Of a stretch of 64,000 nucleotides of DNA, positions 56,128-64,000 are shown piece after piece. The notes beneath the pieces were generated by a model, which was not told where the DNA came from, did not search any database, and was given only the letters and a program-made list of their open reading frames with translations. The position numbers were made by a program, and so were the translations under genes. Location of the stretch: contig CANLXI010000021.1 of assembly GCA_947495035.1 (NCBI GenBank), positions 62,001-126,000 of the forward strand. Direction: 5' to 3'. The DNA comes from an uncultured Granulosicoccus sp. (lineage in GTDB: Bacteria; Pseudomonadota; Gammaproteobacteria; Granulosicoccales; Granulosicoccaceae). Numbering within the stretch: the first letter of the stretch is position 1; each line of letters opens with the position of its first letter.

Positions 56128-57204
56128 ATGGATGATCTCGTTGCTTCAAACCGTCATGCCGTCTGGACTGACTCGGAAGAGCTTGAGTGCGTATCCGTAC
56201 TTCCCGAAGTGCCCAATACCGCAAGCTTTACCTTTCGAGCCGTATCGGGTGCCTTGTTCGATTTCCAGCCTGGTCAGTTCATGACGCTGGAGCTGCCGTT
56301 GCCCGATGGGGTCATTCATCGGACGTATACGATCTCTTCATCGCCGTCGCGACCTCGCTCCATTTCCATCACGGTCAAGGCGCAGCCGGACAGTATCGGT
56401 ACGCGCTGGATGCTGGATCACCTGGTGCCGGGAACCCGCATCAGGGCCATGGGACCCGCAGGCCAGTTCACTCTGCTGAACTATCCGGCCGAGAAGTATC
56501 TTTTCATCTCGGCGGGCTCCGGTATCACTCCCATGATGTCCATGACGACGTGGATGTTCGATCATGGAACGGAACCTGACATCGTCTTCATCAATTGCGC
56601 GCGGCGCCCATCGGAAATCCTGTTTCGCGGTCTGCTTGAGCACATGGCAACACGGTTACCGGGGCTGTACGTCAAGTGGGTGATCGAAGAGCCGGAACGA
56701 TTCATACCCTGGACCGGTTTTCAGGGACGCTTCAACCAGTTGTTACTGGGCCTTGTGGCACCGGATTATCTTGAGCGAGAGGTCTTCTGCTGCGGTCCGG
56801 AACCGTTCATGCACTCGGTGCGGGATGCGCTGAGCGGGCTGGGCTACGACATGGACCACTATCATCAGGAAAGCTTTCAGGCTCCTGTCGCCACCGAAGC
56901 CGAGATTCCGGAACTTGATGATGTCACGCCCGATGGCAGTATCGATGCAGAAATCGTTTTCGCACAGTCCCAGCGGACGGAACGCTGTACGCAAAACGAC
57001 ACGGTGCTGGCCGTGACACGTGCCTCGGGACTCAACATTCCCTCGGGTTGTACCTTCGGGGTATGTGGTACCTGCAGAATCAGAAAGCTCGAAGGGGAAG
57101 TGCACATGGTGCACAACGGTGGTATTTCCGAGGATGACATAGCCGAAGGTTACATTCTTGCCTGCTGTTCCTACCCGATGGGCAAGGTAACGGTTGACGT
57201 ATAG
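56128..57204 (+). CDS. gbcB: GbcB-like ferredoxin reductase with fused 2Fe-2S domain
   Basis: This 358-residue reductase delivers electrons from NAD(P)H to the Rieske oxygenase. It has an FAD-binding barrel (RTYTISSSPSRPRSISITVK), an NAD-binding domain (YLFISAGSGITPMMSM, FCCGPEPFMHSV) and a C-terminal plant-type ferredoxin domain with GCTFGVCGTCRIRKLEGEV and the distal cysteine pair in ILACCSYPMGK. The start is ATG 56128, five bases after the oxygenase stop. The two genes form one unit. Confidence 0.9.
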   Translation: MDDLVASNRHAVWTDSEELECVSVLPEVPNTASFTFRAVSGALFDFQPGQFMTLELPLPDGVIHRTYTISSSPSRPRSISITVKAQPDSIGTRWMLDHLVPGTRIRAMGPAGQFTLLNYPAEKYLFISAGSGITPMMSMTTWMFDHGTEPDIVFINCARRPSEILFRGLLEHMATRLPGLYVKWVIEEPERFIPWTGFQGRFNQLLLGLVAPDYLEREVFCCGPEPFMHSVRDALSGLGYDMDHYHQESFQAPVATEAEIPELDDVTPDGSIDAEIVFAQSQRTERCTQNDTVLAVTRASGLNIPSGCTFGVCGTCRIRKLEGEVHMVHNGGISEDDIAEGYILACCSYPMGKVTVDV

Positions 57205-57326
57205 AGCCGTATCGACCTGAGCCGGTATTCCGGCAGTTCAATCGCCTTGCCTGGCTGACACAGGGCAGCCAGTGTTTCCGTTTAGCGTCAGCTGGTGGTT
57301 CTCTTCGTCATGTGGATTGCCTGTCG

Positions 57327-57893
57327 TCAATCGGCCGTCGGGTTCTGCTTGTCGAAGGCAATGAGTATTTCGCCAACTCGGACGCCGAATTTTCGCATGA
57401 CGGCTCGATTGATCAGTACATCATCCTGCAGGTACATCCAGTCGTCGAGTTGGACCGCCAGTGTTCTCTGTTTCCAGGGAATGTTCAGCGTGTATTGCCA
57501 ATTCAGTGCATTACCCCGGCTGAAGCCGATGGCGACACCTTCCACATCGTCTGCCGTGCCAGTGTACCTGCTTTTTTCCATGCGTTTGATTTCCCATATG
57601 CGCTGACTGATTTCGCCGTCGTCGAAGATGAAATCCTCGTTCAGCGTCAACGTTCGAGTCTGCTCGTCCCAGAGGCCCTCGATGTGCACCTTGAAATAGC
57701 GAATCGGTGAGCCACCGCGATTCAGAACGATGCCGTGCGCTCGTGTATTGCCAGCGAAATACTCCTCTACCAGGAAGTCCTGACCGTTGATCGGGATGGT
57801 GTCAATCTTCATCGTGGAGCAGGCACTTGCCATCAGCGTGATCAGAAGGACGGCGAGCGAGCACGGGCGCATCATGCGGTTGAGTCGCATCAT
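57327..57893 (-). CDS. DUF3833 family lipoprotein
   Basis: This 188-residue protein begins with a lipoprotein signal (MMRPCSLAVLLITLMASAC, cysteine in MASAC-S). The body is DUF3833-like: FLVEEYFAGNTRAHGIVLNRGGSPIRYFKVHIEGLWDEQTRTLTLNEDFIFDDGEISQRIWEIKR, a beta-rich domain. Function is unknown. It overlaps the upstream chalcone-isomerase-like gene by four bases, and the two are often found as neighbours, which suggests a shared envelope role. Confidence 0.85.
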   Translation of the reverse strand: MMRLNRMMRPCSLAVLLITLMASACSTMKIDTIPINGQDFLVEEYFAGNTRAHGIVLNRGGSPIRYFKVHIEGLWDEQTRTLTLNEDFIFDDGEISQRIWEIKRMEKSRYTGTADDVEGVAIGFSRGNALNWQYTLNIPWKQRTLAVQLDDWMYLQDDVLINRAVMRKFGVRVGEILIAFDKQNPTAD

Positions 57894-58399
57894 CCATTAC
57901 CTGCGTGTCCACCGATGAGCTTGTGTCTGATGTCCGGGCGAGAGGTATCAACCGATAGCCAGATGGCCAGAAACGACATCGAGAAATCGGGGTCGTCGAC
58001 ACTGCCTATCGCCTGGCCGTTATGCAGAAAGCGGTTGGCTCCGCTCGCATCGACTTCCAGTCGCAGCGTGTCATGCTTTCTGATATCGGGCCAGAGTTCG
58101 GCAAGTGTTGCCAACCAGGGCTGGAACCTGTTTTCGGGTATTCCCAGTTGCTGCCATTGATCCCTGGTTGCGTTGATCAGATCGTGCCGGTCGATGTTGC
58201 GGTAGTAGACTATCTCCAGCGCCTGAGGATAGTCGTCGGATGCGTAGGTCCCGTCATCGGTCAGCAATGTCACGTTGTAGAGCTTGAAAAATGCCCAGCG
58301 CATGTCGCTGTCGCCCACGGGTACCCAAATCTGTTGCCTGGCAGAAATCGGGGTGGCGATCGTCATAAGCAACAGGGCTGAAAACAGCAGGTTTTTCAT
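57890..58399 (-). CDS. Chalcone isomerase-like periplasmic protein
   Basis: This 169-residue protein has a signal peptide (MKNLLFSALLLMTIATPISA) and the chalcone-isomerase-like fold: VPVGDSDMRWAFFKLYNVTLLTDDGTY and LEIVYYRNIDRHDLINATRDQWQQLGI. Bacterial relatives lack the flavonoid pathway and probably bind fatty acids or small lipids. It is followed by the DUF3833 lipoprotein with a four-base overlap. Confidence 0.82.
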   Translation of the reverse strand: MKNLLFSALLLMTIATPISARQQIWVPVGDSDMRWAFFKLYNVTLLTDDGTYASDDYPQALEIVYYRNIDRHDLINATRDQWQQLGIPENRFQPWLATLAELWPDIRKHDTLRLEVDASGANRFLHNGQAIGSVDDPDFSMSFLAIWLSVDTSRPDIRHKLIGGHAGNG

Positions 58400-58650
58400 G
58401 TCGTGAATCCGGATGATGTCTGCATGCCAGTGAGCACTCGACGGGTCTGATGTGCGACCCGGGTGTCCGGCAAGCTGTGTAGTGATCCTTACGGTTGCGG
58501 CAAGCGAGCGGATCTGCGCCTTGTTCGCAAAAGGCGTTAGCTCGGTCAGCAGATCTCCGGGGCCGATGTGTTAGTGTTTTCGATCAGGGCTTGCTCAGGC
58601 TTTGTGGCAGAGCAGGCATTCTCGACAACAGAACTCAGGGACATGAACGC

Positions 58651-59277
58651 ATGAAGCCAGCATCTCTTTGGATAGTGTCAGTGGCGGCATTGACTCTCGG
58701 CGCCTGTGCCACCTCGACGCCCGACGTGTCGGACACCAGCATGAGTTTCTTCATCACCAGTGCCAATCCCGGCAAGGGAGCAGACCTGGGCGGACTTGAC
58801 GGGGCTGATGCCTATTGCGGCGCTCTGGCCACTGCAGCGGGCGTCACGGGCAAGACATGGAAGGCCTATCTGTCCTCCAGTTCGGAAGATGCTCGCGATC
58901 GCATCGGTTCCGGCCCCTGGTACAACGCCAGCGGTGTCATGGTGGCATCCAGTGTCGAAAATCTGTTGGGAGACAGCAACAATCTGACGAAACAGACCTC
59001 AGTCAACGAGAATGGAGATATTGTCAATGGCCGTGGTGATGAGCCCAATCGTCATGACATTCTCACCGGCTCGGCGGCCAATGGTCGATCGACTGGCAGT
59101 CATTGTGAGGGCTGGACCAGCAGCGGGGAGGGCAGTGCAACCGTCGGGCATCACGACCGCACGGGGGGTGGGGATGATCCGACTTCCTGGAGCTCGGCGC
59201 ACAATTCACGCGGTTGCAGTATCGAGGCATTGCAGGCAACTGGCGGCGATGGACTCTTCTATTGCTTCGCGCAATAG
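58651..59277 (+). CDS. Endostatin/lectin-like secreted lipoprotein
   Basis: This 208-residue protein has a lipoprotein signal (LWIVSVAALTLGAC, lipobox LGAC). Its body, SFFITSANPGKGADLGGLDGADAYCGALATAAGVTGKTWKAYLSSSS, followed by ARDRIGSGPWYNASGVMVASSVENLLGD and ending in SRGCSIEALQATGGDGLFYCFAQ, is a family found in many bacteria and distantly like the endostatin/collagen XVIII C-type-lectin fold. Five cysteines, four of them past the lipobox, would form disulphides. Function is unknown; surface binding is a guess. It converges on the cyclase gene, with stop codons adjacent. Confidence 0.75.
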   Translation: MKPASLWIVSVAALTLGACATSTPDVSDTSMSFFITSANPGKGADLGGLDGADAYCGALATAAGVTGKTWKAYLSSSSEDARDRIGSGPWYNASGVMVASSVENLLGDSNNLTKQTSVNENGDIVNGRGDEPNRHDILTGSAANGRSTGSHCEGWTSSGEGSATVGHHDRTGGGDDPTSWSSAHNSRGCSIEALQATGGDGLFYCFAQ

Positions 59278-60972
59278 TCATTGTCCGACGGCTGGTGGGG
59301 TCAGGCTGACCTCCTGCAACAGTCTCAGGTCATCGATGATGATGATGTCGAGAGGTTTTCCGCGTCCACGGACATGAACCGTATGTCTGGGCCAGGTAGG
59401 ATGAAAATGTCCTGCCTGGCGTAGTGCCTGCTCCGAGACGATGAGTCCGCATTCGAATTCCTTGGTCAGGGCTTCCAGTCTGGCGGTGATATTGATGTTG
59501 TCGCCAAGAGCGGATACCGTCGGCGCGTCCGGTGGACCCATCGTCCCCACGATGGCATCGCCGCAATGAATACCGATACCGACTCTGAGTGGTTCCTCCA
59601 GTTCATCCGCCAGCCATTCACTGAGTTGCACCATTCTGCTCTGAATCTGCACGGCCCCAGCCAGCGCCTTGCGACAACCGTTGGCAAGATCACCATCCAG
59701 ACCATACAGTGCCATCAGTCCATCGCCGTTGAACGTGGCATAGTGTCCACCCGTGGCACGCAGGGCTTCGTCCAGCTGGATGAAGAACTGGTTGAGTATG
59801 AAGACAACGTCATAGGGAAGCTTCTGTTCGGCCAGGCGGGTAGAGCCGCGCAGATCCACGAACATGCAGGCAACCTTCTGTTCATGTCCCATGACACCCA
59901 CCGAGACGCGGGCGGCAGGTGCCGACACATCTGCCTGTAACAGGGGCGTGATGGTGATGTCCCGCTGTGGTTTCAGCTGGCAGGCCAGCCTGACGTTGGG
60001 GGCGGCTCTGACGCGTTGCAGGGCTCGACGTTCCAGTTCCTCGGGTTCCGGAAGACTCTGGTCGACATCGATGATGCGAACTCGACAGGTGGTGCAGCGG
60101 CCCCGTCCTCCGCAGATGGCGGTATGGGGAATGCCCGCCTCGCGCAGCGTTTCCAGAACCGTCTGTCCCTGTCGTGCGGGCAACTGCCTGCTGCTGGGTG
60201 TATGAGTGACGAAGAAGCCGCCGCGTTTTCTGTCCCTGTGGTTGCGCAGAGCCCGCATGAGCAGCACCGCGATGAGCAGCACGGCAAACAACCAGAGGAG
60301 TCCTTTCTCGGTCTGCATCAGCAGCTGGATCCGGTCCGGGTCGGCGCTGCTGATGGCCTGTCGAAACTCGATTATCGCAGGTGTGTCGGCAGGCAACTGC
60401 CGGCTTTCAACCCCGGCTCGCAGAAAGCCGAGAGCCGCCAACAGAGGAATGACGAGGCACAAGGGGTAGAGGATCGATTTCCAGCGTGAATAATCCGGCT
60501 TGTGCCGGAGCCAGAAGTGGATGCCGATGCACATGTGCGTCCACGCCAGGGTGAGCAGCAGGTATTGGCGAACGACTCCCGACGGATTGTTCCAGAGTCC
60601 TGATACCACGACCGTATAGTTTCTGTAGATATCGAGAAATTCGTAGGTTCCGCGGGTGCCGGCAACGTGTGCGAACAACAGGATCGGCAATGCCAGTGCC
60701 ATACCGATCTGCGTCAGGTTCCAGCCAGGCAGGCGCAGACTGCGTCGGCGGTACAAGGCAACGAACATCAGTCCGATGTGCACGATGAATGCGGTGTACA
60801 GCAGCAACTGCATCACGGGTATCGACCAGAACGCTGCCAGCGCGTTGCCCATGACATTCATGGCTGACAGGGAGATGATGCCGAGTCCGGCGTTGAGCAG
60901 GTGCAGGACGAGAAAGAAGGCGATGACCAGTCCGCTGGAGATTCGAAGGCGGTGTTCCTGTTTCGAGTTCAC
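59278..60972 (-). CDS. Membrane-anchored ferredoxin-adenylate cyclase fusion
   Basis: This 564-residue protein has three parts. Residues 1-245 contain about six hydrophobic segments with several histidines (VLHLLNAG, FIVHIGLMF, WTHMCIGIHFWLRH) that resemble b-type haem-binding cytochrome subunits. Residues 250-345 are a [2Fe-2S] ferredoxin domain (CGGRGRCTTCRVRI and RLACQL). Residues 360-550 are a class III cyclase with the two metal-binding aspartates (CMFVDLRGSTRLAE and FNGDGLMALYG) and the transition-state Asn/Arg in GDNINITARLEAL, so it should be active. It probably makes cAMP in response to redox or quinone state. Signal and product are inferred. Confidence 0.9.
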   Translation of the reverse strand: MNSKQEHRLRISSGLVIAFFLVLHLLNAGLGIISLSAMNVMGNALAAFWSIPVMQLLLYTAFIVHIGLMFVALYRRRSLRLPGWNLTQIGMALALPILLFAHVAGTRGTYEFLDIYRNYTVVVSGLWNNPSGVVRQYLLLTLAWTHMCIGIHFWLRHKPDYSRWKSILYPLCLVIPLLAALGFLRAGVESRQLPADTPAIIEFRQAISSADPDRIQLLMQTEKGLLWLFAVLLIAVLLMRALRNHRDRKRGGFFVTHTPSSRQLPARQGQTVLETLREAGIPHTAICGGRGRCTTCRVRIIDVDQSLPEPEELERRALQRVRAAPNVRLACQLKPQRDITITPLLQADVSAPAARVSVGVMGHEQKVACMFVDLRGSTRLAEQKLPYDVVFILNQFFIQLDEALRATGGHYATFNGDGLMALYGLDGDLANGCRKALAGAVQIQSRMVQLSEWLADELEEPLRVGIGIHCGDAIVGTMGPPDAPTVSALGDNINITARLEALTKEFECGLIVSEQALRQAGHFHPTWPRHTVHVRGRGKPLDIIIIDDLRLLQEVSLTPPAVGQ

Positions 60973-61586
60973 TGTTTCTCCGGCATGGCAAGGATCAATC
61001 GCGCAGGACTACAGGCGGGAACACCACGGCATGATGCCAGATTGTTCAAGGCTGCGGGTGAGGCCTTTGTCAGTGTGACACCGCCAGTGGTGCCGGTCTT
61101 GGCTGTCGGGTTCTGCCTGAGCTGTTCTGACCTATCTGTAGAGCAGCGATCGTCGGCAGTGCTGCAACGGGCTGACTCTTGCGAAGGTGTATTGCAATCT
61201 GCAGCGTGCTGGTCGGCGCAATGATCCCGACGATGGCCATCCGTTTTCGCGCAGGCGGAAGAAGGGGCTGAGCAAGATGTCGTAAGTCGGAGCCTTGTGT
61301 TGTCGCGTTGAGACTGTCATGAATGCTGGTCACGTCAGCTCAGGTTACAAGCGGGGTTTGCACGGTTTAGCAAGTGGAGTAGGCTGCCGTTATATGGAAC
61401 TGATTACTTGCGCCAAGTACCATTTTCGAAGCAAGGCAGGTTAAGATACACGCTGTCCCATCCAAGCGCAGCTCGATTCCGCCGCGGGTCGTGCAGCATC
61501 AACACACCACGATTTACCATGAGGAGCATCTCTTTGCCAATCTGGGGTCTAGTGCTGCGTTGCTCTACCTACCGAGGCGAGCAACC
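60973..61586. other. Intergenic region upstream of nqrA
   Basis: These 614 bases contain no gene I can support; the longest open frame (61070-61333, minus) has no family similarity. A weak promoter candidate, TTTAGC with TTATAT after 18 bases, lies around 61357-61386. No hairpin, tRNA or riboswitch fold was recognised. It should hold the nqr promoter. Confidence 0.4.
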
Positions 61587-62963
61587 ATGAGTTCGATAAC
61601 CATCGACAAGGGTCTTGATCTGCCTCTCGACGGCAAGCCCGAACAAACAATCCACGACGCAAGGCCGGTGACGGCAGTGGCCCTGACGGGTCGTGACTAC
61701 CTGGGTCTGCGTCCGACAATGGCAGTGGCAGAAGGTGACCATGTCACGCTTGGTCAGCCACTGTTTTCCGCCAAGCACGACGCAGCTGTCAAATTCACGG
61801 CACCCGGCTCGGGTGTGGTCGAATCCATCCATCGAGGAGCTCGTCGTGTCCTGCAATCGGTCGTCATCAGGTTGGACGCCGATGAAGAAATACCGACGCT
61901 GACCGATCCCGTGTCGCCTGACGAACTGTTCAGGCTCGAACCGCAAGTGGTTCGCGAGACACTGTGTCGTACCGGTCTCTGGACGGCATTCCGCACTCGA
62001 CCCTACAGCAAGATACCGCACTCCGACTCTGCAGCAGATGCGATCTTCGTGACGGCCATGGATACCAATCCCCTGGCGGCCGATCCTCAGGTTGTCATCG
62101 CCGAGCAGGCTGACGCCTTCGGTCATGGTCTGCAGGTGCTGACCAAGCTGACCGACGGCAAGGTGCATGTCTGCAAGGCCGTCGGTGCCAATGTACCTGT
62201 TCCGGAAAACCAGCCATCGACACACGGTGGTGGAATTCACAGCAGTGAATTTGCCGGTCCACATCCGGCCGGTCTGCCGGGTACACACATACATCACCTG
62301 CATCCGGTCAACGAATCCCGCACGGTCTGGCACCTGGGTTATCAGGATGTCATTGCCATTGGCAAGTTGTTCACCACTGGCAAGCTCTGGACAGAGCGTG
62401 TCATTGCGCTGGCCGGCCCGGTAGTCACGAAGCCGCGGCTGCTGCGGACACGCCTGGGTGCCAGTACGGAAGAACTGGTCGCTGATTCACTCGAAAAAAC
62501 CGAATGCCGGATCATTACCGGTTCTGTTCTCTCCGGTCGTCGCGCTGCCAATCAGACGGCCTATCTGGGTCGTTATCACACGCAGTTGTCGGTGCTGGCC
62601 GAAGGCCGCAAGCGCGAGTTGCTGGGATGGATCAACCCGAAAAGCAACAAGTTCTCCATCACCAATGTGCTGTTCTCCAGCTTCAATCGAGAACGAGCCG
62701 ACTTCGAGTTTCACACGTCCACCAACGGCAGTCCGCGGGCCATGGTACCCACCGGCAATTTCGAACGCGTCATGCCGCTGGATATCCTGCCGACACAGCT
62801 GCTGCGTGCGCTGCTGGTGAGTGACACGGACATGGCGCAGAAGCTGGGCTGTATGGAGCTGGACGAAGAAGACCTCGCATTATGTGCCTTCGTGTGTTCC
62901 GGAAAATACGACTACGGGCCGGTACTGCGCAGTAACCTCGAACAGATCGAGAAGGAAGGCTGA
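61587..62963 (+). CDS. nqrA: Na+-translocating NADH:quinone reductase subunit A
   Basis: This 458-residue membrane-associated subunit of Na+-NQR has the family start [21 protein letters not shown], the lipoyl-like [31 protein letters not shown] and the conserved [11 protein letters not shown]-type and [13 protein letters not shown] segments; here the first reads [16 protein letters not shown]. It binds quinone. ATG 61587 matches homologues. nqrB follows after four bases, so the full nqrABCDEF operon is expected to continue past the window. It suggests a sodium-rich, marine-type lifestyle. Confidence 0.96.
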   Translation: MSSITIDKGLDLPLDGKPEQTIHDARPVTAVALTGRDYLGLRPTMAVAEGDHVTLGQPLFSAKHDAAVKFTAPGSGVVESIHRGARRVLQSVVIRLDADEEIPTLTDPVSPDELFRLEPQVVRETLCRTGLWTAFRTRPYSKIPHSDSAADAIFVTAMDTNPLAADPQVVIAEQADAFGHGLQVLTKLTDGKVHVCKAVGANVPVPENQPSTHGGGIHSSEFAGPHPAGLPGTHIHHLHPVNESRTVWHLGYQDVIAIGKLFTTGKLWTERVIALAGPVVTKPRLLRTRLGASTEELVADSLEKTECRIITGSVLSGRRAANQTAYLGRYHTQLSVLAEGRKRELLGWINPKSNKFSITNVLFSSFNRERADFEFHTSTNGSPRAMVPTGNFERVMPLDILPTQLLRALLVSDTDMAQKLGCMELDEEDLALCAFVCSGKYDYGPVLRSNLEQIEKEG

Positions 62964-62967
62964 TACT

Positions 62968-64000
62968 ATGTCATCGATGCGACGCTGGCTGGACCGCGTA
63001 CACCCGCTCTTTGCAAAGGGTGGTCAGTACGAGAAGTACTATGCCTTGTACGAGATGGTGGATACATTTCTGTATACCCCATCCGATGTAACCCGAACCT
63101 CACCTCATGTGCGCGATGCGATCGACCTCAAACGGGTCATGAGCTATGTCGTGCTTGCCACCTTGCCGTGCATCTTTGCCGGCTTGTGGAACGTCGGCTA
63201 TCAGGCCAACCTGGCCATGGCAGACATGGGTGTTGCCAACGCCGAAGGCTGGCGAGGGGCCGTGCTTGGTTTGCTGGGTGTCGACTACGACCCCTCGAGC
63301 CTCTATGACAGCTTTCTCCACGGTCTGATGTATTTTCTGCCGATCTACATCGTCACGCTGGCGGCGGGTGGATTCTGGGAAGTCACCTTTGCTGCCGTGC
63401 GCAATCACGAAGTCAACGAAGGCTTTCTCGTGACATCCATGCTGTACGCCCTGATACTGCCCCCGACCGTGCCGTTGTGGCAGGCGGCTCTGGGTATCTC
63501 CTTCGGCGTCGTGATCGGCAAGGAAGTCTTTGGCGGTACCGGCAAGAACTTCCTGAATCCGGCATTGACCGGACGTGCTTTCCTGTTCTTTGCCTATCCG
63601 GCGCAGATGTCCGGAGACGCGGTCTGGACTGCAGTCGACGGCTTCAGTGGTGCCACTGCCCTGAGCCTCGGCGCGCAGGGTGGTATGGAGGCAATCCGTG
63701 CCGGTGGCATCGAATGGATGGATGCCTTCTTCGGTTCCATTCAGGGTTCCATCGGTGCAACATCCACACTGGCCTGTCTGCTGGGCGCCGCGTTCCTGAT
63801 CTATACCCGCATTGCATCGTGGCGCATCATTCTGGGTGTCTTTCTCGGCATGGTGGGCACCAGTGTCCTGCTGAACCTGATTGGCAGTGATACCAACCCG
63901 ATGTTCGGCATGCCCTGGTACTGGCACCTGGTGGTGGGTGGTTTTGCGTTCGGCATGGTCTTCATGGCAACGGATCCAGTCAGCGCATCAATGACCAATA
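62968..64000 (+). CDS. nqrB: Na+-translocating NADH:quinone reductase subunit B, 5' part
   Basis: The gene starts at ATG 62968 and is cut by the window end after about 344 codons; the family length is near 410. The visible part has the N-terminus [33 protein letters not shown], several membrane helices, [24 protein letters not shown] and the flavinylation motif [10 protein letters not shown]. The Thr of SGAT, near residue 230, would carry covalent FMN. It ends within [13 protein letters not shown], the last shared region before the final helices. Confidence 0.95.
   Translation, partial: MSSMRRWLDRVHPLFAKGGQYEKYYALYEMVDTFLYTPSDVTRTSPHVRDAIDLKRVMSYVVLATLPCIFAGLWNVGYQANLAMADMGVANAEGWRGAVLGLLGVDYDPSSLYDSFLHGLMYFLPIYIVTLAAGGFWEVTFAAVRNHEVNEGFLVTSMLYALILPPTVPLWQAALGISFGVVIGKEVFGGTGKNFLNPALTGRAFLFFAYPAQMSGDAVWTAVDGFSGATALSLGAQGGMEAIRAGGIEWMDAFFGSIQGSIGATSTLACLLGAAFLIYTRIASWRIILGVFLGMVGTSVLLNLIGSDTNPMFGMPWYWHLVVGGFAFGMVFMATDPVSASMTN

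Overview
The window comes from a moderately GC-rich, aerobic gammaproteobacterium, probably marine. The signs are a Na+-pumping NADH:quinone reductase (nqrA and the start of nqrB), an LpxR-family outer-membrane enzyme, RND efflux, propionate use through methylmalonyl-CoA, and catabolism of quaternary amines. A Granulosicoccus-like organism would fit, but this is an impression from gene content, not a measured assignment. Genes are dense, with many stop/start overlaps. There are no rRNA or tRNA genes, CRISPR arrays, prophages or insertion sequences that I can see.

Layout. 1-348: 3' end of an MgtC gene. 330-9647: propionate module, with the regulator scfR divergent from pccB-pccA-methylmalonyl-CoA mutase-prpE. 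9949-14055: a metal-type ABC transporter whose ATPase gene faces its permease and binding-protein genes across a 26-unit 8-bp tandem array. 14235-16028: an Lrp-type regulator divergent from phhA-phhB (phenylalanine to tyrosine). 16199-20623: a DUF2270 protein, a VOC protein and a MacAB-like export system. 20721-28507: a carnitine, crotonobetaine and gamma-butyrobetaine operon (BKACE, carnitine dehydrogenase/thioesterase fusion, acyl-CoA dehydrogenase, ADP-forming CoA ligase, CaiD) divergent from a CdhR-like regulator. 28500-32491: an MpaB-type oxygenase, a membrane sulfatase-fold protein and a DUF1479 dioxygenase-like protein. 32504-39187: a LacI regulator and a sugar ABC transporter with a Gfo/Idh/MocA oxidoreductase. 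39333-46347: a LysR regulator and an RND-TolC pump. 46621-49170: LpxR-like, MtfA and TRIC-type proteins. 49448-54373: a molybdenum hydroxylase (IorAB-like), its tri-haem cytochrome c and an HpaR-like regulator. 54894-57204: gbcAB-like glycine betaine demethylase. 57327-60972: two small envelope proteins, an endostatin-like lipoprotein, and a membrane-ferredoxin-adenylate cyclase fusion. 61587-64000: nqrA and nqrB (cut by the window end).

How they connect. The carnitine operon is predicted to end in glycine betaine, and GbcAB would remove its first methyl group, so two separated loci make one catabolic route. Palindromes link regulators to targets: a perfect 18-bp LacI-type site sits between lacI and the sugar ABC operon, and nearly identical GCGCAC-N3-GTGCGC sites lie before lysR and before the RND operon.

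The most unusual feature is repeated small tandem duplication at gene ends. It occurs at the mutase stop codon, the binding-protein/permease junction, the DUF2270 stop and the marR stop. There is also an 8-bp array in one intergenic gap and a 12-unit 15-bp array that adds a PGTST-type tail to the N-terminus of carnitine dehydrogenase. The fused redox/cyclase protein at 59278-60972 is the best candidate for an unexplored signalling device.
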